From Luidia sarsii (lineage: Eukaryota; Echinodermata; Asteroidea; Paxillosida; Luidiidae), in contig OX465110.1 in the NCBI GenBank assembly GCA_949987565.1, positions 7,742,018 through 7,806,017 on the forward strand: DNA of 64,000 bases, given 5' to 3'. The notes beneath the pieces were generated by a model. That model did no database searches. It was not told the DNA's origin and was given only the letters and a program-made list of their open reading frames with translations. The number at the start of each line of letters is the position of its first letter. Within the stretch, counting starts at the first letter, position 1. Both the position numbers and the translations under genes were made by a program. Shown here piece by piece: positions 23,301-37,500 of the stretch.

Positions 23301-24945
23301 GACTTTGCAAGTTAATATCTCCTTCAATATTGTTATGATGGAGCTAAAACTTGGCCTCCAGTGAGGCCTTGGAAAAGGCAATCGACCAGGATCAAGAAAA
23401 ATCAAATCGAACATTTGATGATGAAATTATAGTCATGCAAAGAGAACTTACTTCCATCAGCGAGGAAACTTGTGTTGTATGGGCAGTAGCACATTACAGT
23501 CGGCGGAGAGATCCTTGAAAGAAAAACAGACTTTGCGAGTTAATATCTCCTTTAATATTGTTATGATGGAGCTAAAACTTGGCCTCCAGTGAGGCCTTGG
23601 AAAAGGCAATCGACCAGAATCAAGAAATCTCAAATCGGACATTTGATGATGAAATTATAATCATGCAAAGAGAACTTACTTCCATCAGCGAGGAAACTTG
23701 TGTTGTATGGGCAGTAGAACATTACAGTCGGCGGAGAGAATCTGGAAAGAAAAACAGACTTTGCAAGTTATATCTTCTTCAATATTGTTATGATGGAGCT
23801 GAAACTTGGCCTCCAGTGAGGCCTTGGAAAAGGCAATCGACCAGTATCAAGAAATCTCAAATCGGACATTTGATGATGAAATTATAGTCATGCAAAGAGA
23901 ACTTACTTCCATCAGCGAGGCAACTTGTGTTGTATGGGCAGTAGCACATTACAGTCGGAGGAGAGAATCTGGAAAGAAAAACAGACTTTGCGAGTTAATA
24001 TCTCCTTCAATATTGTTATGATGGAGCTAAAACTTGGCCTCCAGTGAGGCCTTGGAAAAGGCAATCGACCAGGATCAAGAAATATCAAATCGGACATTTG
24101 ATGATGAAATTATAGTCATGCAAAGAGAACTTACTTCCATCAGCGAGGCAACTTGTGTTGTATGGGCAGTAGCACATTACAGTCGGAGGAGAGAATCTGG
24201 AAAGAAAAACAGACTTTGCAAGTTAATATCTCCTTCAATAATGTTATGATGGAGCTAAAACTTGGCCTCCAGCGAGGCCTTGGAAAAGGCAATCGACCAG
24301 GATCAAGAAATCTCAAATCGGACATTTGATGATGAAATTATAGTCATGCAAAGAGAGCTTACTTCCATCAGCGAGGCAACTTGTGTTGTATGGGCAGTAG
24401 CACATTACAGTCGGAGAAGAGAATCTGGAAAGAAAAACAGACTTTGCAAGTTAATATCTCCTTCAATATTGTTATGATGGAGCTAAAACTTGGCCTCCAG
24501 TGAGGCCTTGGAAACGGCAATCGACCAGTATCAAGAAATCTCAAATCGGACATTTGATGATGAAATTATAGTCATGCAAAGAGAACTTACTTCCATCAGG
24601 GAGGCAACTTGTGTTGTATGGGCAGTAGCACATTACAGTCGGAGGAGAGAATCTGGAAAGAAAAACAGACTTTGCAAGTTAATATCTCCTTCAATAATGT
24701 TATGATGGAGCTAAAACTTGGCCTCCAGCGAGGCCTTGGAAAAGGCAATCGACCAGGATCAAGAAATCTCAAATCGGACATTTGATGATGAAATTATAGT
24801 CATGCAAAGAGAACTTACTTCCATCAGCGAGGCAACTTGTGATGTATGGGCAGTAGCACATTACAGTCGGAGGAGAGAATCTGGAAAGAAAAACAGACTT
24901 TGCGAGTTAATATCTCCTTCAATATTGTTATGATGGAGCTAAAAC
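20392..24945 (+). repeat. HOR zone with class 1 / class 2a alternation
   Basis: Class 1 and class 2a monomers alternate every two units here (20392, 20847, then 22214, 22669, 23124, 23579). Monomers 21302-22213 match 24034-24945 at an offset of 2,732 bp and share the rare TGTGATGTATGG at about 22107 and 24839. Private differences are CCTCCGGCGAGG at 21538 and AGAGAGCTT near 24357. The head of 20619 has GGCAATTGACC. AATCGAAC appears in 20619, 22441 and 23351. Confidence 0.8.
22214..24033 (+). repeat. 910-bp tandem duplication (4 monomers)
   Basis: Monomers 22214-23123 and 23124-24033 are the same at every position I compared. This includes the class 1 deletion, the rare GAAAAATCAAATCGAAC segment and the class 2a deletion. 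The unit is 4 x 228 minus 2. It looks like one of the youngest local events in the left part of the window. Confidence 0.85.
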
Positions 24946-25401
24946 TTGGCCTCCAGTTAGGCCTTGGAAAAGGCAATCGACCAGGATCAAGAAATATCAA
25001 ATCGGACATTTGATGATGAAATTATAGTCATGCAAAGAGAACTTACTTCCATCAGCGAGGAAACTTGTGTTGTATGGGCAGTAGCACATTACAGTCGGAG
25101 AAGAGAATCTGGAAAGAAAAACAGACTTTGCAATTTAATATCTCCTTTAATATTGTTATGATGGAGCTAAAACTTGGCCTCCAGTGAGGCCTTGGAAAAG
25201 GCAATCGACCAGGATCAAGAAATCTCAAATCGGACATTTGATGATGAAATTATAGTCATGCAAAGAGAACTTACTTCCATCAGCGAGGAAACTTGTGTTG
25301 TATGAGCAGTAGCACATTACAGTCGGCGGAGAGATCCTTGAAAGAAAAACAGACTTTGCGAGTTAATATCTCCTTCAATATTGTTATGATGGAGCTAAAA
25401 C
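24946..25401 (+). repeat. Two linker monomers (M110, M111)
   Basis: The first has the rare CCAGTTAGG head, seen elsewhere only at 52966, together with GAGGAAAC, GGAGAAG and TGCAATTTAAT. The second is a TATGAGCAG monomer, the first since 10.6 kb. They separate the 20-25 kb zone from the 9.1-kb duplication. Confidence 0.7.
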
Positions 25402-28400
25402 TTGGCCTCCAGTGAGGCCTTGGAAGCGGCAATCGACCAGTATCAAGAAATCTCAAATCGGACATTTGATGATGAAATTATAGTCATGCAAAGAGAACTT
25501 ACTTCCATCAGCGAGGCAACTTGTGTTGTATGGGCAGTAGCACATTACAGTCGGCGGAGAGAATCTGGAAAGAAAAACAGACTTTGCAAGTTAATATCTC
25601 CTTCAATATTGTTATGATGGAGCTAAAACTTGGCCTCCAGTGAGGCCTTGGAAAAGGCAATCGACCAGGATCAAGAAATCTCAAATCGGACATTTGATGA
25701 TGAAATTATAGTCATGCAAAGAGAACTTACTTCCATCAGCGAGGAAACTTGTGTTGTATGGGCAGTAGCACATTACAGTCGGCGGAGAGATCCTTGAAAG
25801 AAAAACAGACTTTGCGAGTTAATATCTCCTTTAATATTGTTATGATGGAGCTAAAACTTGGCCTCCAGTGAGGCCTTGGAAAAAGGCAATCGACCAGAAT
25901 CAAGAAATCTGAAATCGGACATTTGATGATGAAATTATAATCATGCAAAGAGAACTTACTTCCATCAGCGAGGAAACTTGTGTTGTATGGGCAGTAGAAC
26001 ATTACAGTCGGCGGAGAGAATCTGGAAAGAAAAACAGACTTTGCAAGTTATATCTTCTTCAATATTGTTATGATGGAGCTGAAACTTGGCCTCCAGTGAG
26101 GCCTTGGAAAAGGCAATCGACCAGTATCAAGAAATCTCATATCGGACATTTGATGATGAAATTATAGTCATGCAAAGAGAACTTACTTCCATCAGCGAGG
26201 CAACTTGTGTTGTATGGGCAGTAGCACATTACAGTCGGAGGAGAGAATCTGGAAAGAAAAACAGACTTTGCGAGTTAATATCTCCTTCAATATTGTTATG
26301 ATGGAGCTAAAACTTATACTCCAGTGAGGCCTTGGAAAAGGCAATCGACCAGGATCAAGAAATATCAAATCGGACATTTGATGATGAAATTATAGTCATG
26401 CAAAGAGAACTTACTTCCATCAGCGAGGCAACTTGTGTTGTATGGGCAGTAGCACATTACAGTCGGCGGAGAGAATCTGGAAAGAAAAACAGACTTTGCA
26501 AGTTAATATCTCCTTCAATATTGTTATGATGGAGCTAAAACTTGGCCTCCAGTGAGGCCTTGGAAAAGGCAATCGACCAGGATCAAGAAATATCAAATCG
26601 GACATTTGATGATGAAATTATAGTCATGCAAAGAGAACTTACTTCCATCAGCGAGGCAACTTGTGTTTTATGGGCAGTAGCACATTACAGTCGGAGGAGA
26701 GAATCTGGAAAGAAAACAGACTTTGCAAGTTAATATCTCCTTCAATATTGTTATGATGGAGCTAAAACTTGGCCTCCAGTGAGGCCTTGGAAAAGGCAAT
26801 CGACCAGGATCAAGAAATCTCAAATCGGACATTTGATGATGAAATTATAGTCATGCAAAGAGAACTTACTTCCATCAGCGAGGAAACTTGTGTTGTATGG
26901 GCAGTAGCACATTACAGTCGGCGGAGAGATCCTTGAAAGAAAAACAGACTTTGCGAGTTAATATCTCCTTTAATATTGTTATGATGGAGCTAAAACTTGG
27001 CCTCCAGTGAGGCCTTGGAAAAGGCAATCGACCAGAATCAAGAAATCTCAAATCGGACATTTGATGATGAAATTATAGTCATGCAAAGAGAACTTACTTC
27101 CATCAGCGAGGAAACTTGTGGTGTATGGGCAGTAGAACATTACAGTCGGCGGAGAGAATCTGGAAAGAAAAACAGACTTTGCAAGTTATATCTTCTTCAA
27201 TATTGTTATGATGGAGCTGAAACTTGGCCTCCAGTGAGGCCTTGGAAAAGGCAATCGACCAGTATCAAGAAATCTCAAATCGGACATTTGATGATGAAAT
27301 TATAGTCATGCAAAGAGAACTTACTTCCATCAGCGAGGCAACTTGTGTTGTATGGGCAGTAGCACATTACAGTCGGAGGAGAGAATCTGGAAAGAAAAAC
27401 AGACTTTGCGAGTTTATATCTCCTTCAATATTGTTATGATGGAGCTAAAACTTGGCCTCCAGTGAGGCCTTGGAAAAGGCAATCGACCAGGATCAAGAAA
27501 TATCAAATCGGACATTTGATGATGAAATTATAGTCATGCAAAGAGAACTTACTTCCATCAGCGAGGCAACTTGTGTTGTATGGGCAGTAGCACATTACAG
27601 TCGGAGGAGAGAATCTGGAAAGAAAAACAGACTTTGCAAGTTAATATCTCCTTCAATAATGTTATGATGGAGCTAAAACTTGGCCTCCAGCGAGGCCTTG
27701 GAAAAGGCAATCGACCAGGATCAAGAAATCTCAAATCGGACATTTGATGATGAAATTATAGTCATGCAAAGAGAACTTACTTCCATCAGCGAGGCAACTT
27801 GTGTTGTATGGGCAGTAGCACATTACAGTCGGAGAAGAGAATCTGGAAAGAAAAACAGACTTTGCAAGTTAATATCTCCTTCAATATTGTTATGATGGAG
27901 CTAAAACTTGGCCTCCAGTGAGGCCTTGGAAAAGGCAATCGACCAGGATCAAGAAATCTCAAATCGGACATTTGATGATGAAATTATAGTCATGCAAAGA
28001 GAACTTACTTCCATCAGCGAGGAAACTTGTGTTGTATGAGCAGTAGCACATTACAGTCGGCGGAGAGATCCTTGAAAGAAAAACAGACTTTGCGAGTTAA
28101 TATCTCCTTCAATATTGTTATGATGGAGCTAAAACTTGGCCTCCAGTGAGGCCTTGGAAACGGCAATCGACCAGTATCAAGAAATCTCAAATCGGACATT
28201 TGATGATGAAATTATAGTCATGCAAAGAAAACTTACTTCCATCAGCGAGGCAACTTGTGTTGTATGGGCAGTAGCACATTACAGTCGGCGGAGAGAATCT
28301 GGAAAGAAAAACAGACTTTGCAAGTTAATATCTCCTTCAATATTGTTATGATGGAGCTAAAACTTGGCCTCCAGTGAGGCCTTGGAAAAGGCAATCGACC

Positions 28401-29274
28401 AGGATCAAGAAATCTCAAATCGGACATTTGATGATGAAATTATAGTCATGCAAAGAGAACTTACTTCCATCAGCGAGGAAACTTGTGTTGTATGGGCAGT
28501 AGCACATTACAGTCGGCGGAGAGATCCTTGAAAGAAAAACAGACTTTGCGAGTTAATATCTCCTTTAATATTGTTATGATGGAGCTAAAACTTGGCCTCC
28601 AGTGAGGCCTTGGAAAAGGCAATCGACCAGAATCAAGAAATCTGAAATCGGACATTTGATGATGAAATTATAATCATGCAAAGAGAACTTACTTCCATCA
28701 GCGAGGAAACTTGTGTTGTATGGGCAGTAGAACATTACAGTCGGCGGAGAGAATCTGGAAAGAAAAACAGACTTTGCAAGTTATATCTTCTTCAATATTG
28801 TTATGATGGAGCTGAAACTTGGCCTCCAGTGAGGCCTTGGAAAAGGCAATCGACCAGTATCAAGAAATCTCATATCGGACATTTGATGATGAAATTATAG
28901 TCATGCAAAGAGAACTTACTTCCATCAGCGAGGCAACTTGTGTTGTATGGGCAGTAGCACATTACAGTCGGAGGAGAGAATCTGGAAAGAAAAACAGACT
29001 TTGCGAGTTAATATCTCCTTCAATATTGTTATGATGGAGCTAAAACTTATACTCCAGTGAGGCCTTGGAAAAGGCAATCGACCAGGATCAAGAAATATCA
29101 AATCGGACATTTGATGATGAAATTATAGTCATGCAAAGAGAACTTACTTCCATCAGCGAGGCAACTTGTGTTGTATGGGCAGTAGCACATTACAGTCGGC
29201 GGAGAGATCCTTGAAAGAAAAACAGACTTTGCGAGTTAATATCTCCTTTAATATTGTTATGATGGAGCTAAAAC

Positions 29275-32235
29275 TTGGCCTCCAGTGAGGCCTTGGAAAA
29301 GGCAATCGACCAGAATCAAGAAATCTGAAATCGGACATTTGATGATGAAATTATAATCATGCAAAGAGAACTTACTTCCATCAGCGAGGAAACTTGTCTT
29401 GTATGGGCAGCAGAACATTACAGTCGGCGGAGAGAATCTGGAAAGAAAAACAGACTTTGCAAGTTATATCTTCTTCAATATTGTTATGATGGAGCTGAAA
29501 CTTGGCCTCCAGTGAGGCCTTGGAAAAGGCAATCGACCAGTATCAAGAAATCTCATATCGGACATTTGATGATGAAATTATAGTCATGCAAAGAGAACTT
29601 ACTTCCATCAGCGAGGCAACTTGTGTTGTATGGGCAGTAGCACATTACAGTCGGAGGAGAGAATCTGGAAAGAAAAACAGACTTTGCGAGTTAATATCTC
29701 CTTCAATATTGTTATGATGGAGCTAAAACTTATACTCCAGTGAGGCCTTGGAAAAGGCAATCGACCAGGATCAAGAAATATCAAATCGGACATTTGATGA
29801 TGAAATTATAGTCATGCAAAGAGAACTTACTTCCATCAGCGAGGCAACTTGTGTTGTATGGGCAGTAGCACATTACAGTCAGAGGAGAGAATCTGGAAAG
29901 AAAAACAGACTTTGCAAGTTAATATCTCCTTCAATAATGTTATGATGGAGCTAAAACTTGGCCTCCAGCGAGGCCTTGGAAAAGGCAATCGAACAGGATC
30001 AAGAAATCTCAAATCGGACATTTGATGATGAAATTATAGTCATGCAAAGAGAACTTACTTCCATCAGCGAGGAAACTTGTGTTGTATGAGCAGTAGCACA
30101 TTACAGTCGGCGGAGAGATCCTTGAAAGAAAAACAGACTTTGCGAGTTAATATCTCCTTCAATATTGTTATGATGGAGCTAAAACTTGGCCTCCAGTGAG
30201 GCCTTGGAAACGGCAACCGACCAGTATCAAGAAATCTCAAATCGGACATTTGATGATGAAATTATAGTCATGCAAAGAGAACTTACTTCCATCAGCGAGG
30301 CAACTTGTGTTGTATGGGCAGTAGCACATTACAGTCGGCGGAGAGAATCTGGAAAGAAAAACAGACTTTGCAAGTTAATATCTCCTTCAATATTGTTATG
30401 ATGGAGCTAAAACTTGGCCTCCAGTGAGGCCTTGGAAAAGGCAATCGACCAGGATCAAGAAATCTCAAATCGGACATTTGATGATGAAATTATAGTCATG
30501 CAAAGAGAACTTACTTCCATCAGCGAGGAAACTTGTGTTGTATGGGCAGTAGAACATTACAGTCGGCGGAGAGAATCTGGATAGAAAAACAGACTTTGCG
30601 AGTTAATATCTCCTTTAATATTGTTAAGATGGAGCTAAAACTTGGCCTCCAGTGAGGCCTTGGAAAAGGCAATCGACCAGAATCAAGAAATCTCAAATCG
30701 GACATTTGATGATGAAATTATAATCATGCAAAGAGAACTTACTTCCATCAGCGAGGAAACTTGTGTTGTATGGGCAGTAGAACATTACAGTCGGCGGAGA
30801 GAATCTGGAAAGAAAAACAGACTTTGCAAGATATATCTTCTTCAATATTGTTATGATGGAGCTAAAACTTGGCCTCCAGTGAGGCCTTGGAAAAGGCAAT
30901 CGACCAGGATCAAGAAATCTCAAATCGGACATTTGATGATGAAATTATAGTCATGCAAAGAGAACTTACTTCCATCAGCGAGGCAACTTGTGTTGTATGG
31001 GCAGTAGCACATTACAGTCGGCGGAGAGAATCTGGAAGGAAAAACAGACTTTGCGAGTTAATATCTCCTTCAATAATGTTATGATGGAGCTAAAACTTGG
31101 CCTCCAGCGAGGCCTTGGAAAAGGCAATCGACCAGGATCAAGAAATCTCAAATCGGACATTTGATGATGAAATTATAGTCATGCAAAGAGAACTTACTTC
31201 CATCAGCGAGGCAACTTGTGTTGTATGGGCAGTAGCACATTACAGTCGGAGGAGAGAATCTGGAAAGAAAAACAGACTTTGCAAGTTAATATCTCCTTCA
31301 ATAATGTTATGATGGAGCTAAAACTTGGCCTCCAGCGAGGCCTTGGAAAAGGCAATCGACCAGGATCAAGAAATCTCAAATCGGACATTTGATGATGAAA
31401 TTATAGTCATGCAAAGAGAACTTACTTCCATCAGCGAGGCAACTTGTGTTGTATGGGCAGTAGCACATTACAGTCGGAGAAGAGAATCTGGAAAGAAAAA
31501 CAGACTTTGCGAGTTAATATCTCCTTCAATATTGTTATGATGGAGCTAAAACTTGGCCTCCAGTGAGGCCTTGGAAAAGGCAGTCGACCAGAATCAAGAA
31601 ATCTCAAATCGGACATTTGATGATGAAATTATAATCATGCAAAGAGAACTTACTTCCATCAGCGAGGAAACTTGTGTTGTATGGGCAGTAGAACATTACA
31701 GTCGGCGGAGAGAATCTGGAAAGAAAAACAGACTTTGCAAGATATATCTTCTTCAATATTGTTATGATGGAGCTAAAACTTGGCCTCCAGTGAGGCCTTG
31801 GAAAAGGCAATCGACCAGGATCAAGAAATCTCAAATCGGACATTTGATGATGAAATTATAGTCATGCAAAGAGAACTTACTTCCATCAGCGAGGCAACTT
31901 GTGTTGTATGGGCAGTAGCACATTACAGTCGGAGAAGAGAATCTGGAAAGAAAAACAGACTTTGCAAATTAATATCTCCTTCAATATTGTTATGATGGAG
32001 CTAAAACTTGGCCTCCAGTGAGGCCTTGGAAAAGGCAATCGACCAGTATCAAGAAATCTCAAATCGGACATTTGATGATGAAATTATAGTCATGCAAAGA
32101 GAACCTACTTCCATCAGCGAGGAAACTTGTGTTGTATGAGCAGTAGCACATTACAGTCGGCGGAGAGATCCTTGAAAGAAAAACAGACTTTGCGAGTTAA
32201 TATCTCCTTTAATATTGTTATGATGGAGCTAAAAC
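29275..32235 (+). repeat. Canonical 13-monomer HOR, 2,961 bp (copy 1)
   Basis: Order of subtypes: [1] class 2a with CTGAAATCGG; [2] CATATCGG; [3] TATACTCC head with CAATAATG tail; [4] TATGAGCAG; [5] ACG with GGCAACCGACC; [6] S; [7] class 2b; [8] TGCGAG with CAATAATG, often CTGGAAGG; [9] TGCAAG with CAATAATG; [10] GGAGAAG with TGCGAG; [11] class 2b with GGCAGTCGACC; [12] GGAGAAG; [13] GAACCTACTTCC with TATGAGCAG. The ten-monomer core is 2,278 bp. The next copy starts exactly 2,961 bp downstream. This order explains most of the repeats right of 29 kb. Confidence 0.85.
30642..30868 (+). repeat. 227-bp monomer class 2b: GCAAGATATATCTTC variant
   Basis: This derivative of class 2a has GATATATC in place of GTTATATC and the normal GCTAAAAC junction. 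There are 20 members, at starts 30642, 31553, 33603, 39298, 40209, 42259, 44994, 45449, 48184, 48866, 50461, 51828, 53878, 54789, 55929, 57524, 58891, 59802, 61852 and 62991. The one at 54789 is 228 bp through an extra A. Nine of them (31553, 40209, 48866, 50461, 54789, 55929, 57524, 59802, 62991) also carry GGCAGTCGACC and form a sub-branch. The class is absent left of 30.6 kb, so it arose or was amplified only in the right half. Confidence 0.9.
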
Positions 32236-34513
32236 TTGGCCTCCAGTGAGGCCTTGGAAAAGGCAATCGACCAGAATCAAGAAATCTGAAATCGGACATT
32301 TGATGATGAAATTATAATCATGCAAAGAGAACTTACTTCCATCAGCGAGGAAACTTGTGTTGTATGGGCAGTAGAACATTACAGTCGGCGGAGAGAATCT
32401 GGAAAGAAAAACAGACTTTGCAAGTTATATCTTCTTCAATATTGTTATGATGGAGCTGAAACTTGGCCTCCAGTGAGGCCTTGGAAAAGGCAATCGACCA
32501 GTATCAAGAAATCTCATATCGGACATTTGATGATGAAATTATAGTCATGCAAAGAGAACTTACTTCCATCAGCGAGGCAACTTGTGTTGTATGGGCAGTA
32601 GCACATTACAGTCGGAGGAGAGAATCTGGAAAGAAAAACAGACTTTGCGAGTTAATATCTCCTTCAATATTGTTATGATGGAGCTAAAACTTATACTCCA
32701 GTGAGGCCTTGGAAAAGGCAATCGACCAGGATCAAGAAATATCAAATCGGACATTTGATGATGAAATTATAGTCATGCAAAGAGAACTTACTTCCATCAG
32801 CGAGGCAACTTGTGTTGTATGGGCAGTAGCACATTACAGTCGGAGGAGAGAATCTGGAAAGAAAAACAGACTTTGCAAGTTAATATCTCCTTCAATAATG
32901 TTATGATGGAGCTAAAACTTGGCCTCCAGCGAGGCCTTGGAAAAGGCAATCGACCAGGATCAAGAAATCTCAAATCGGACATTTGATGATGAAATTATAG
33001 TCATGCAAAGAGAACTTACTTCCATCAGCGAGGAAACTTGTGTTGTATGAGCAGTAGCACATTACAGTCGGCGGAGAGATCCTTGAAAGAAAAACAGACT
33101 TTGCGAGTTAATATCTCCTTCAATATTGTTATGATGGAGCTAAAACTTGGCCTCCAGTGAGGCCTTGGAAACGGCAACCGACCAGTATCAAGAAATCTCA
33201 AATCGGACATTTGATGATGAAATTATAGTCATGCAAAGAGAACTTACTTCCATCAGCGAGGCAACTTGTGTTGTATGGGCAGTAGCACATTACAGTCGGC
33301 GGAGAGAATCTGGAAAGAAAAACAGACTTTGCAAGTTAATATCTCCTTCAATATTGTTATGATGGAGCTAAAACTTGGCCTCCAGTGAGGCCTTGGAAAA
33401 GGCAATCGACCAGGATCAAGAAATCTCAAATCGGACATTTGATGAGGAAATTATAGTCATGCAAAGAGAACTTACTTCCATCAGCGAGGAAACTTGTGTT
33501 GTATGGGCAGTAGAACATTACAGTCGGCGGAGAGAATCTGGATAGAAAAACAGACTTTGCGAGTTAATATCTCCTTTAATATTGTTAAGATGGAGCTAAA
33601 ACTTGGCCTCCAGTGAGGCCTTGGAAAAGGCAATCGACCAGAATCAAGAAATCTCAAATCGGACATTTGATGATGAAATTATAATCATGCAAAGAGAACT
33701 TACTTCCATCAGCGAGGAAACTTGTGTTGTATGGGCAGTAGAACATTACAGTCGGCGGAGAGAATCTGGAAAGAAAAACAGACTTTGCAAGATATATCTT
33801 CTTCAATATTGTTATGATGGAGCTAAAACTTGGCCTCCAGTGAGGCCTTGGAAAAGGCAATCGACCAGGATCAAGAAATCTCAAATCGGACATTTGATGA
33901 TGAAATTATAGTCATGCAAAGAGAACTTACTTCCATCAGCGAGGCAACTTGTGTTGTATGGGCAGTAGCACATTACAGTCGGCGGAGAGAATCTGGAAAG
34001 AAAAACAGACTTTGCGAGTTAATATCTCCTTCAATAATGTTATGATGGAGCTAAAACTTGGCCTCCAGCGAGGCCTTGGAAAAGGCAATCGACCAGGATC
34101 AAGAAATCTCAAATCGGACATTTGATGATGAAATTATAGTCATGCAAAGAGAACTTACTTCCATCAGCGAGGCAACTTGTGTTGTATGGGCAGTAGCACA
34201 TTACAGTCGGAGGAGAGAATCTGGAAAGAAAAACAGACTTTGCAAGTTAATATCTCCTTCAATAATGTTATGATGGAGCTAAAACTTGGCCTCCAGCGAG
34301 GCCTTGGAAAAGGCAATCGACCAGGATCAAGAAATCTCAAATCGGACATTTGATGATGAAATTATAGTCATGCAAAGAGAACTTACTTCCATCAGCGAGG
34401 CAACTTGTGTTGTATGGGCAGTAGCACATTACAGTCGGAGAAGAGAATCTGGAAAGAAAAACAGACTTTGCGAGTTAATATCTCCTTCAATATTGTTATG
34501 ATGGAGCTAAAAC
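32236..34513 (+). repeat. HOR core, ten monomers (copy 2)
   Basis: Monomers [1]-[10] of the canonical HOR appear in order, offset 2,961 bp from copy 1. Monomer [8] has GGAAAG, not GGAAGG, and [5]-[6] include the rare GATGAGGAAATT near 33443. Monomers [11]-[13] are missing because the 9.1-kb duplication junction follows. Confidence 0.83.
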
Positions 34514-37500
34514 TTGGCCTCCAGTGAGGCCTTGGAAAAGGCAATCGACCAGGATCAAGAAATCTCAAATCGGACATTTGATGATGAAATTATAGTCATG
34601 CAAAGAGAACTTACTTCCATCAGCGAGGCAACTTGTGTTGTATGGGCAGTAGCACATTACAGTCGGCGGAGAGAATCTGGAAAGAAAAACAGACTTTGCA
34701 AGTTAATATCTCCTTCAATATTGTTATGATGGAGCTAAAACTTGGCCTCCAGTGAGGCCTTGGAAAAGGCAATCGACCAGGATCAAGAAATCTCAAATCG
34801 GACATTTGATGATGAAATTATAGTCATGCAAAGAGAACTTACTTCCATCAGCGAGGAAACTTGTGTTGTATGGGCAGTAGCACATTACAGTCGGCGGAGA
34901 GATCCTTGAAAGAAAAACAGACTTTGCGAGTTAATATCTCCTTTAATATTGTTATGATGGAGCTAAAACTTGGCCTCCAGTGAGGCCTTGGAAAAAGGCA
35001 ATCGACCAGAATCAAGAAATCTGAAATCGGACATTTGATGATGAAATTATAATCATGCAAAGAGAACTTACTTCCATCAGCGAGGAAATTTGTGTTGTAT
35101 GGGCAGTAGAACATTACAGTCGGCGGAGAGAATCTGGAAAGAAAAACAGACTTTGCAAGTTATATCTTCTTCAATATTGTTATGATGGAGCTGAAACTTG
35201 GCCTCCAGTGAGGCCTTGGAAAAGGCAATCGACCAGTATCAAGAAATCTCATATCGGACATTTGATGATGAAATTATAGTCATGCAAAGAGAACTTACTT
35301 CCATCAGCGAGGCAACTTGTGTTGTATGGGCAGTAGCACATTACAGTCGGAGGAGAGAATCTGGAAAGAAAAACAGACTTTGCGAGTTAATATCTCCTTC
35401 AATATTGTTATGATGGAGCTAAAACTTATACTCCAGTGAGGCCTTGGAAAAGGCAATCGACCAGGATCAAGAAATATCAAATCGGACATTTGATGATGAA
35501 ATTATAGTCATGCAAAGAGAACTTACTTCCATCAGCGAGGCAACTTGTGTTGTATGGGCAGTAGCACATTACAGTCGGCGGAGAGAATCTGGAAAGAAAA
35601 ACAGACTTTGCAAGTTAATATCTCCTTCAATATTGTTATGATGGAGCTAAAACTTGGCCTCCAGTGAGGCCTTGGAAAAGGCAATCGACCAGGATCAAGA
35701 AATATCAAATCGGACATTTGATGATGAAATTATAGTCATGCAAAGAGAACTTACTTCCATCAGCGAGGCAACTTGTGTTTTATGGGCAGTAGCACATTAC
35801 AGTCGGAGGAGAGAATCTGGAAAGAAAACAGACTTTGCAAGTTAATATCTCCTTCAATATTGTTATGATGGAGCTAAAACTTGGCCTCCAGTGAGGCCTT
35901 GGAAAAGGCAATCGACCAGGATCAAGAAATCTCAAATCGGACATTTGATGATGAAATTATAGTCATGCAAAGAGAACTTACTTCCATCAGCGAGGAAACT
36001 TGTGTTGTATGGGCAGTAGCACATTACAGTCGGCGGAGAGATCCTTGAAAGAAAAACAGACTTTGCGAGTTAATATCTCCTTTAATATTGTTATGATGGA
36101 GCTAAAACTTGGCCTCCAGTGAGGCCTTGGAAAAGGCAATCGACCAGAATCAAGAAATCTCAAATCGGACATTTGATGATGAAATTATAGTCATGCAAAG
36201 AGAACTTACTTCCATCAGCGAGGAAACTTGTGTTGTATGGGCAGTAGAACATTACAGTCGGCGGAGAGAATCTGGAAAGAAAAACAGACTTTGCAAGTTA
36301 TATCTTCTTCAATATTGTTATGATGGAGCTGAAACTTGGCCTCCAGTGAGGCCTTGGAAAAGGCAATCGACCAGTATCAAGAAATCTCAAATCGGACATT
36401 TGATGATGAAATTATAGTCATGCAAAGAGAACTTACTTCCATCAGCGAGGCAACTTGTGTTGTATGGGCAGTAGCACATTACAGTCGGAGGAGAGAATCT
36501 GGAAAGAAAAACAGACTTTGCGAGTTTATATCTCCTTCAATATTGTTATGATGGAGCTAAAACTTGGCCTCCAGTGAGGCCTTGGAAAAGGCAATCGACC
36601 AGGATCAAGAAATATCAAATCGGACATTTGATGATGAAATTATAGTCATGCAAAGAGAACTTACTTCCATCAGCGAGGCAACTTGTGTTGTATGGGCAGT
36701 AGCACATTACAGTCGGAGGAGAGAATCTGGAAAGAAAAACAGACTTTGCAAGTTAATATCTCCTTCAATAATGTTATGATGGAGCTAAAACTTGGCCTCC
36801 AGCGAGGCCTTGGAAAAGGCAATCGACCAGGATCAAGAAATCTCAAATCGGACATTTGATGATGAAATTATAGTCATGCAAAGAGAACTTACTTCCATCA
36901 GCGAGGCAACTTGTGTTGTATGGGCAGTAGCACATTACAGTCGGAGAAGAGAATCTGGAAAGAAAAACAGACTTTGCAAGTTAATATCTCCTTCAATATT
37001 GTTATGATGGAGCTAAAACTTGGCCTCCAGTGAGGCCTTGGAAAAGGCAATCGACCAGGATCAAGAAATCTCAAATCGGACATTTGATGATGAAATTATA
37101 GTCATGCAAAGAGAACTTACTTCCATCAGCGAGGAAACTTGTGTTGTATGGGCAGTAGCACATTACAGTCGGCGGAGAGATCCTTGAAAGAAAAACAGAC
37201 TTTGCGAGTTAATATCTCCTTTAATATTGTTATGATGGAGCTAAAACTTGGCCTCCAGTGAGGCCTTGGAAAAGGCAATCGACCAGAATCAAGAAATCTG
37301 AAATCGGACATTTGATGATGAAATTATAATCATGCAAAGAGAACTTACTTCCATCAGCGAGGAAACTTGTGTTGTATGGGCAGTAGAACATTACAGTCGG
37401 CGGAGAGAATCTGGAAAGAAAAACAGACTTTGCAAGTTATATCTTCTTCAATATTGTTATGATGGAGCTGAAACTTGGCCTCCAGTGAGGCCTTGGAAAA

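Larger units (their letters stand above)
25402..34513 (+). repeat. Large tandem duplication, copy 1 (about 9.1 kb, 40 monomers)
   Basis: This segment matches the next one at an offset of 9,112 bp from about 25.5 to 28.0 kb, and 8,656 bp from about 28.4 to 34.5 kb. The 456-bp change is two monomers (28136 and 28364) present only here. Many private variants are shared by both copies: the extra A at 25880-25884 (34992-34996 in copy 2), TGTGTTTTATGG in 26542, GAGTTTATATC near 27412, TGTCTTGTATGGGCAGCAG near 29396, AGTCAGAGG near 29878, and GGCAACCGACC near 30214. Copy-specific changes are few (for example TTGTGGTGTATGG near 27119). Boundaries fall inside monomers and are good to about one unit. 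Confidence 0.88.
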
